Positions 62,954-64,000 of a DNA stretch of 64,000 bases are shown piece after piece. Source of the DNA: Desulfuromonadaceae bacterium. GTDB lineage: Bacteria; Desulfobacterota; Desulfuromonadia; Geobacterales; Pseudopelobacteraceae. A model generated the notes under the pieces. It did not search any database. It saw nothing but the letters and a program-made list of their open reading frames with translations, and was not told where the DNA came from. The translations under genes were made by a program, and so were the position numbers. The DNA lies in NCBI GenBank assembly GCA_028683855.1, contig JAQUHA010000003.1, forward strand, positions 62,001-126,000, read 5' to 3'. Numbering within the stretch: the first letter of the stretch is position 1; each line of letters begins with the position of its first letter.

Positions 62954-63039
62954 ATAAATCAAGACTTGTTTAGATGTTTTACAGCTGTAGAGAAAAGATA
63001 CTTAATTTCGTGTTTAAAAAAAATAACGGAGAAATTACT

Positions 63040-64000
63040 GTGAATCCACGATTACCTGCTGAATGGGAAATACAAGATGGTGTACTTATTGGTTGGCCGC
63101 ATGAAGGAACAGACTGGGCTTGTATGCTGGATGATGTTCTACCTGTTTTTGCTGAAATAATCAGACATATTACCAGTTTTGAGCGGGTAGTTCTTGTAGC
63201 TCCCAAAGCGGAACCGGTTGTAAACTACCTTCAAAAATCAGGGGTGGATATTTCAAAAGTAACAATTTGCGAGATACCTACTAATGATACCTGGGCTCGG
63301 GATTTCGGACCTATAACAGTTATTTACAACAATAAACCGGTATTGATGGATTTTGGATTTAACGGCTGGGGTCTTAAATTCCCGGCAGATTTTGATAATG
63401 TTATATCTAAAAAACTGAAACAGCTCGGGGTGTTTCTTCCAAACCTTAACACCATAGGTTTAATTCTTGAGGGTGGGAGTATAGAGTGCGATGGTCTCGG
63501 AACAGTTTTGACTACCTCTGAATGCCTGCTCTCTCCAAATCGCAACCCTCAACTGGACAAGAGCGAAATTGAACAGGCTCTTGCTTCACTTTTGGGAGCC
63601 AAACAGGTACTATGGCTCAACAACGGCTTTCTAGCCGGTGATGATACAGACTCACATATCGATACTCTTGCCCGTATATGTCCTGACAATACAATCCTTT
63701 ATCAGGCTTGCGACAATCCGGTAGATGAGCACTTTGAATCTCTTAAATTAATGGAACGGGAGCTTCAGAGTTTTTGCGCACCTGACGGTTCATCTTACAA
63801 ATTAATCCCGCTCCCATGGCCAAAAGCCCGTTTTAACGAACAGGCACACCGACTCCCTGCAACTTACGCCAATTTTCTTATTATAAACGGTGCTGTTCTT
63901 GTGCCTACATATCGTGATGACGAGAACGATAAAACAGCAATTGCACAGATTGCCAAAGCTTTTCCGGGAAGGGAAATAATAGGCATTGATTCTCTACCGC
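63040..64000 (+). CDS. aguA: Agmatine deiminase (N-terminal part; 3' end outside window)
   Basis: Agmatine deiminase hydrolyses agmatine to N-carbamoylputrescine and ammonia in putrescine synthesis. About 320 residues are visible. These include LPAEWEIQDGVLIGWPHE, NDTWARDFGPI (W-A-R-D motif), ILEGGSIECDGLGTVLTT (Glu), and DDTDSHIDTLARI (catalytic His). The catalytic Cys of the C-terminal GGGN-x-H-C motif lies beyond the window end. The GTG start at 63040 has ACGGAG upstream. A peptidyl-arginine deiminase of the same superfamily is the alternative, but the size and motifs favour AguA. Confidence 0.92.
   Translation, partial: MNPRLPAEWEIQDGVLIGWPHEGTDWACMLDDVLPVFAEIIRHITSFERVVLVAPKAEPVVNYLQKSGVDISKVTICEIPTNDTWARDFGPITVIYNNKPVLMDFGFNGWGLKFPADFDNVISKKLKQLGVFLPNLNTIGLILEGGSIECDGLGTVLTTSECLLSPNRNPQLDKSEIEQALASLLGAKQVLWLNNGFLAGDDTDSHIDTLARICPDNTILYQACDNPVDEHFESLKLMERELQSFCAPDGSSYKLIPLPWPKARFNEQAHRLPATYANFLIINGAVLVPTYRDDENDKTAIAQIAKAFPGREIIGIDSLP

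Overview
The window looks like chromosomal DNA from a Geobacter/Desulfuromonas-type bacterium (Desulfuromonadia). This is inferred from gene content and order, not from any search. Signs are a 27-haem periplasmic c7-type cytochrome beside leuS-lptE-holA, a large chemotaxis-type gene set, PilZ and DUF4388 signalling proteins, ExeA-like ATPases, a DtxR-FeoA regulator in a feo operon, and an epmA-efp pair. GC is moderate. No tRNA, rRNA, CRISPR array or intact mobile element was seen. One IS3-type remnant is present.

Layout. 1-1624 (+): end of a ferrous-iron uptake operon (feoB, a Cys-rich small protein, a DtxR-FeoA regulator). 1741-5353 (+): an aminotransferase, then rsmD-coaD and a PilZ membrane protein. 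5432-8613: a Tim44-like exported protein (-), then a YtxH protein, an orphan hydrogenase-type endopeptidase and a WD40 protein (+). 8622-10299 (-): purM-purN. 10429-11658 (+): lytic transglycosylase and pgsA. 11665-14063 (-): an ExeA/GspB-type pair. 14221-15267 (+): an EpmB-like radical SAM protein. 15339-17573 (-): the ribosomal operon rpsF-rpsR-DUF2232-rplI. 17763-18331: IS3 remnant and non-coding DNA. 18332-21409: an aminotransferase (+) and an M3 peptidase (-).

21586-37360 (+) is one tightly packed gene string. It holds nqrA-nqrB-nqrC with no nqrDEF, a 1196-aa AsmA/YdbH-like inner-membrane-anchored protein, a DUF1318 (YdbL-like) lipoprotein and a 2750-aa exported propeller-TPR-CHAT protein with an intact His/Cys pair. 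The last three genes look like one envelope module and are the least familiar content here.

37549-64000: tpx (+), then a long minus-strand block read from high to low coordinate. It runs miaB, glnS, era, der; then DUF4388-receiver-GAF protein, cheY, cheA, ExeA-like ATPase, cheW, receiver, cheW, HEAT protein, cheR, cheB; then the 27-haem cytochrome, leuS, lptE, holA; then infA, efp, epmA. The window closes with a HAD nucleotidase and the start of an agmatine deiminase gene (+). EpmB, EpmA and EF-P together give most of an EF-P beta-lysylation pathway. Start codons were chosen from ribosome-binding sites and family lengths and often differ from the longest open frame.
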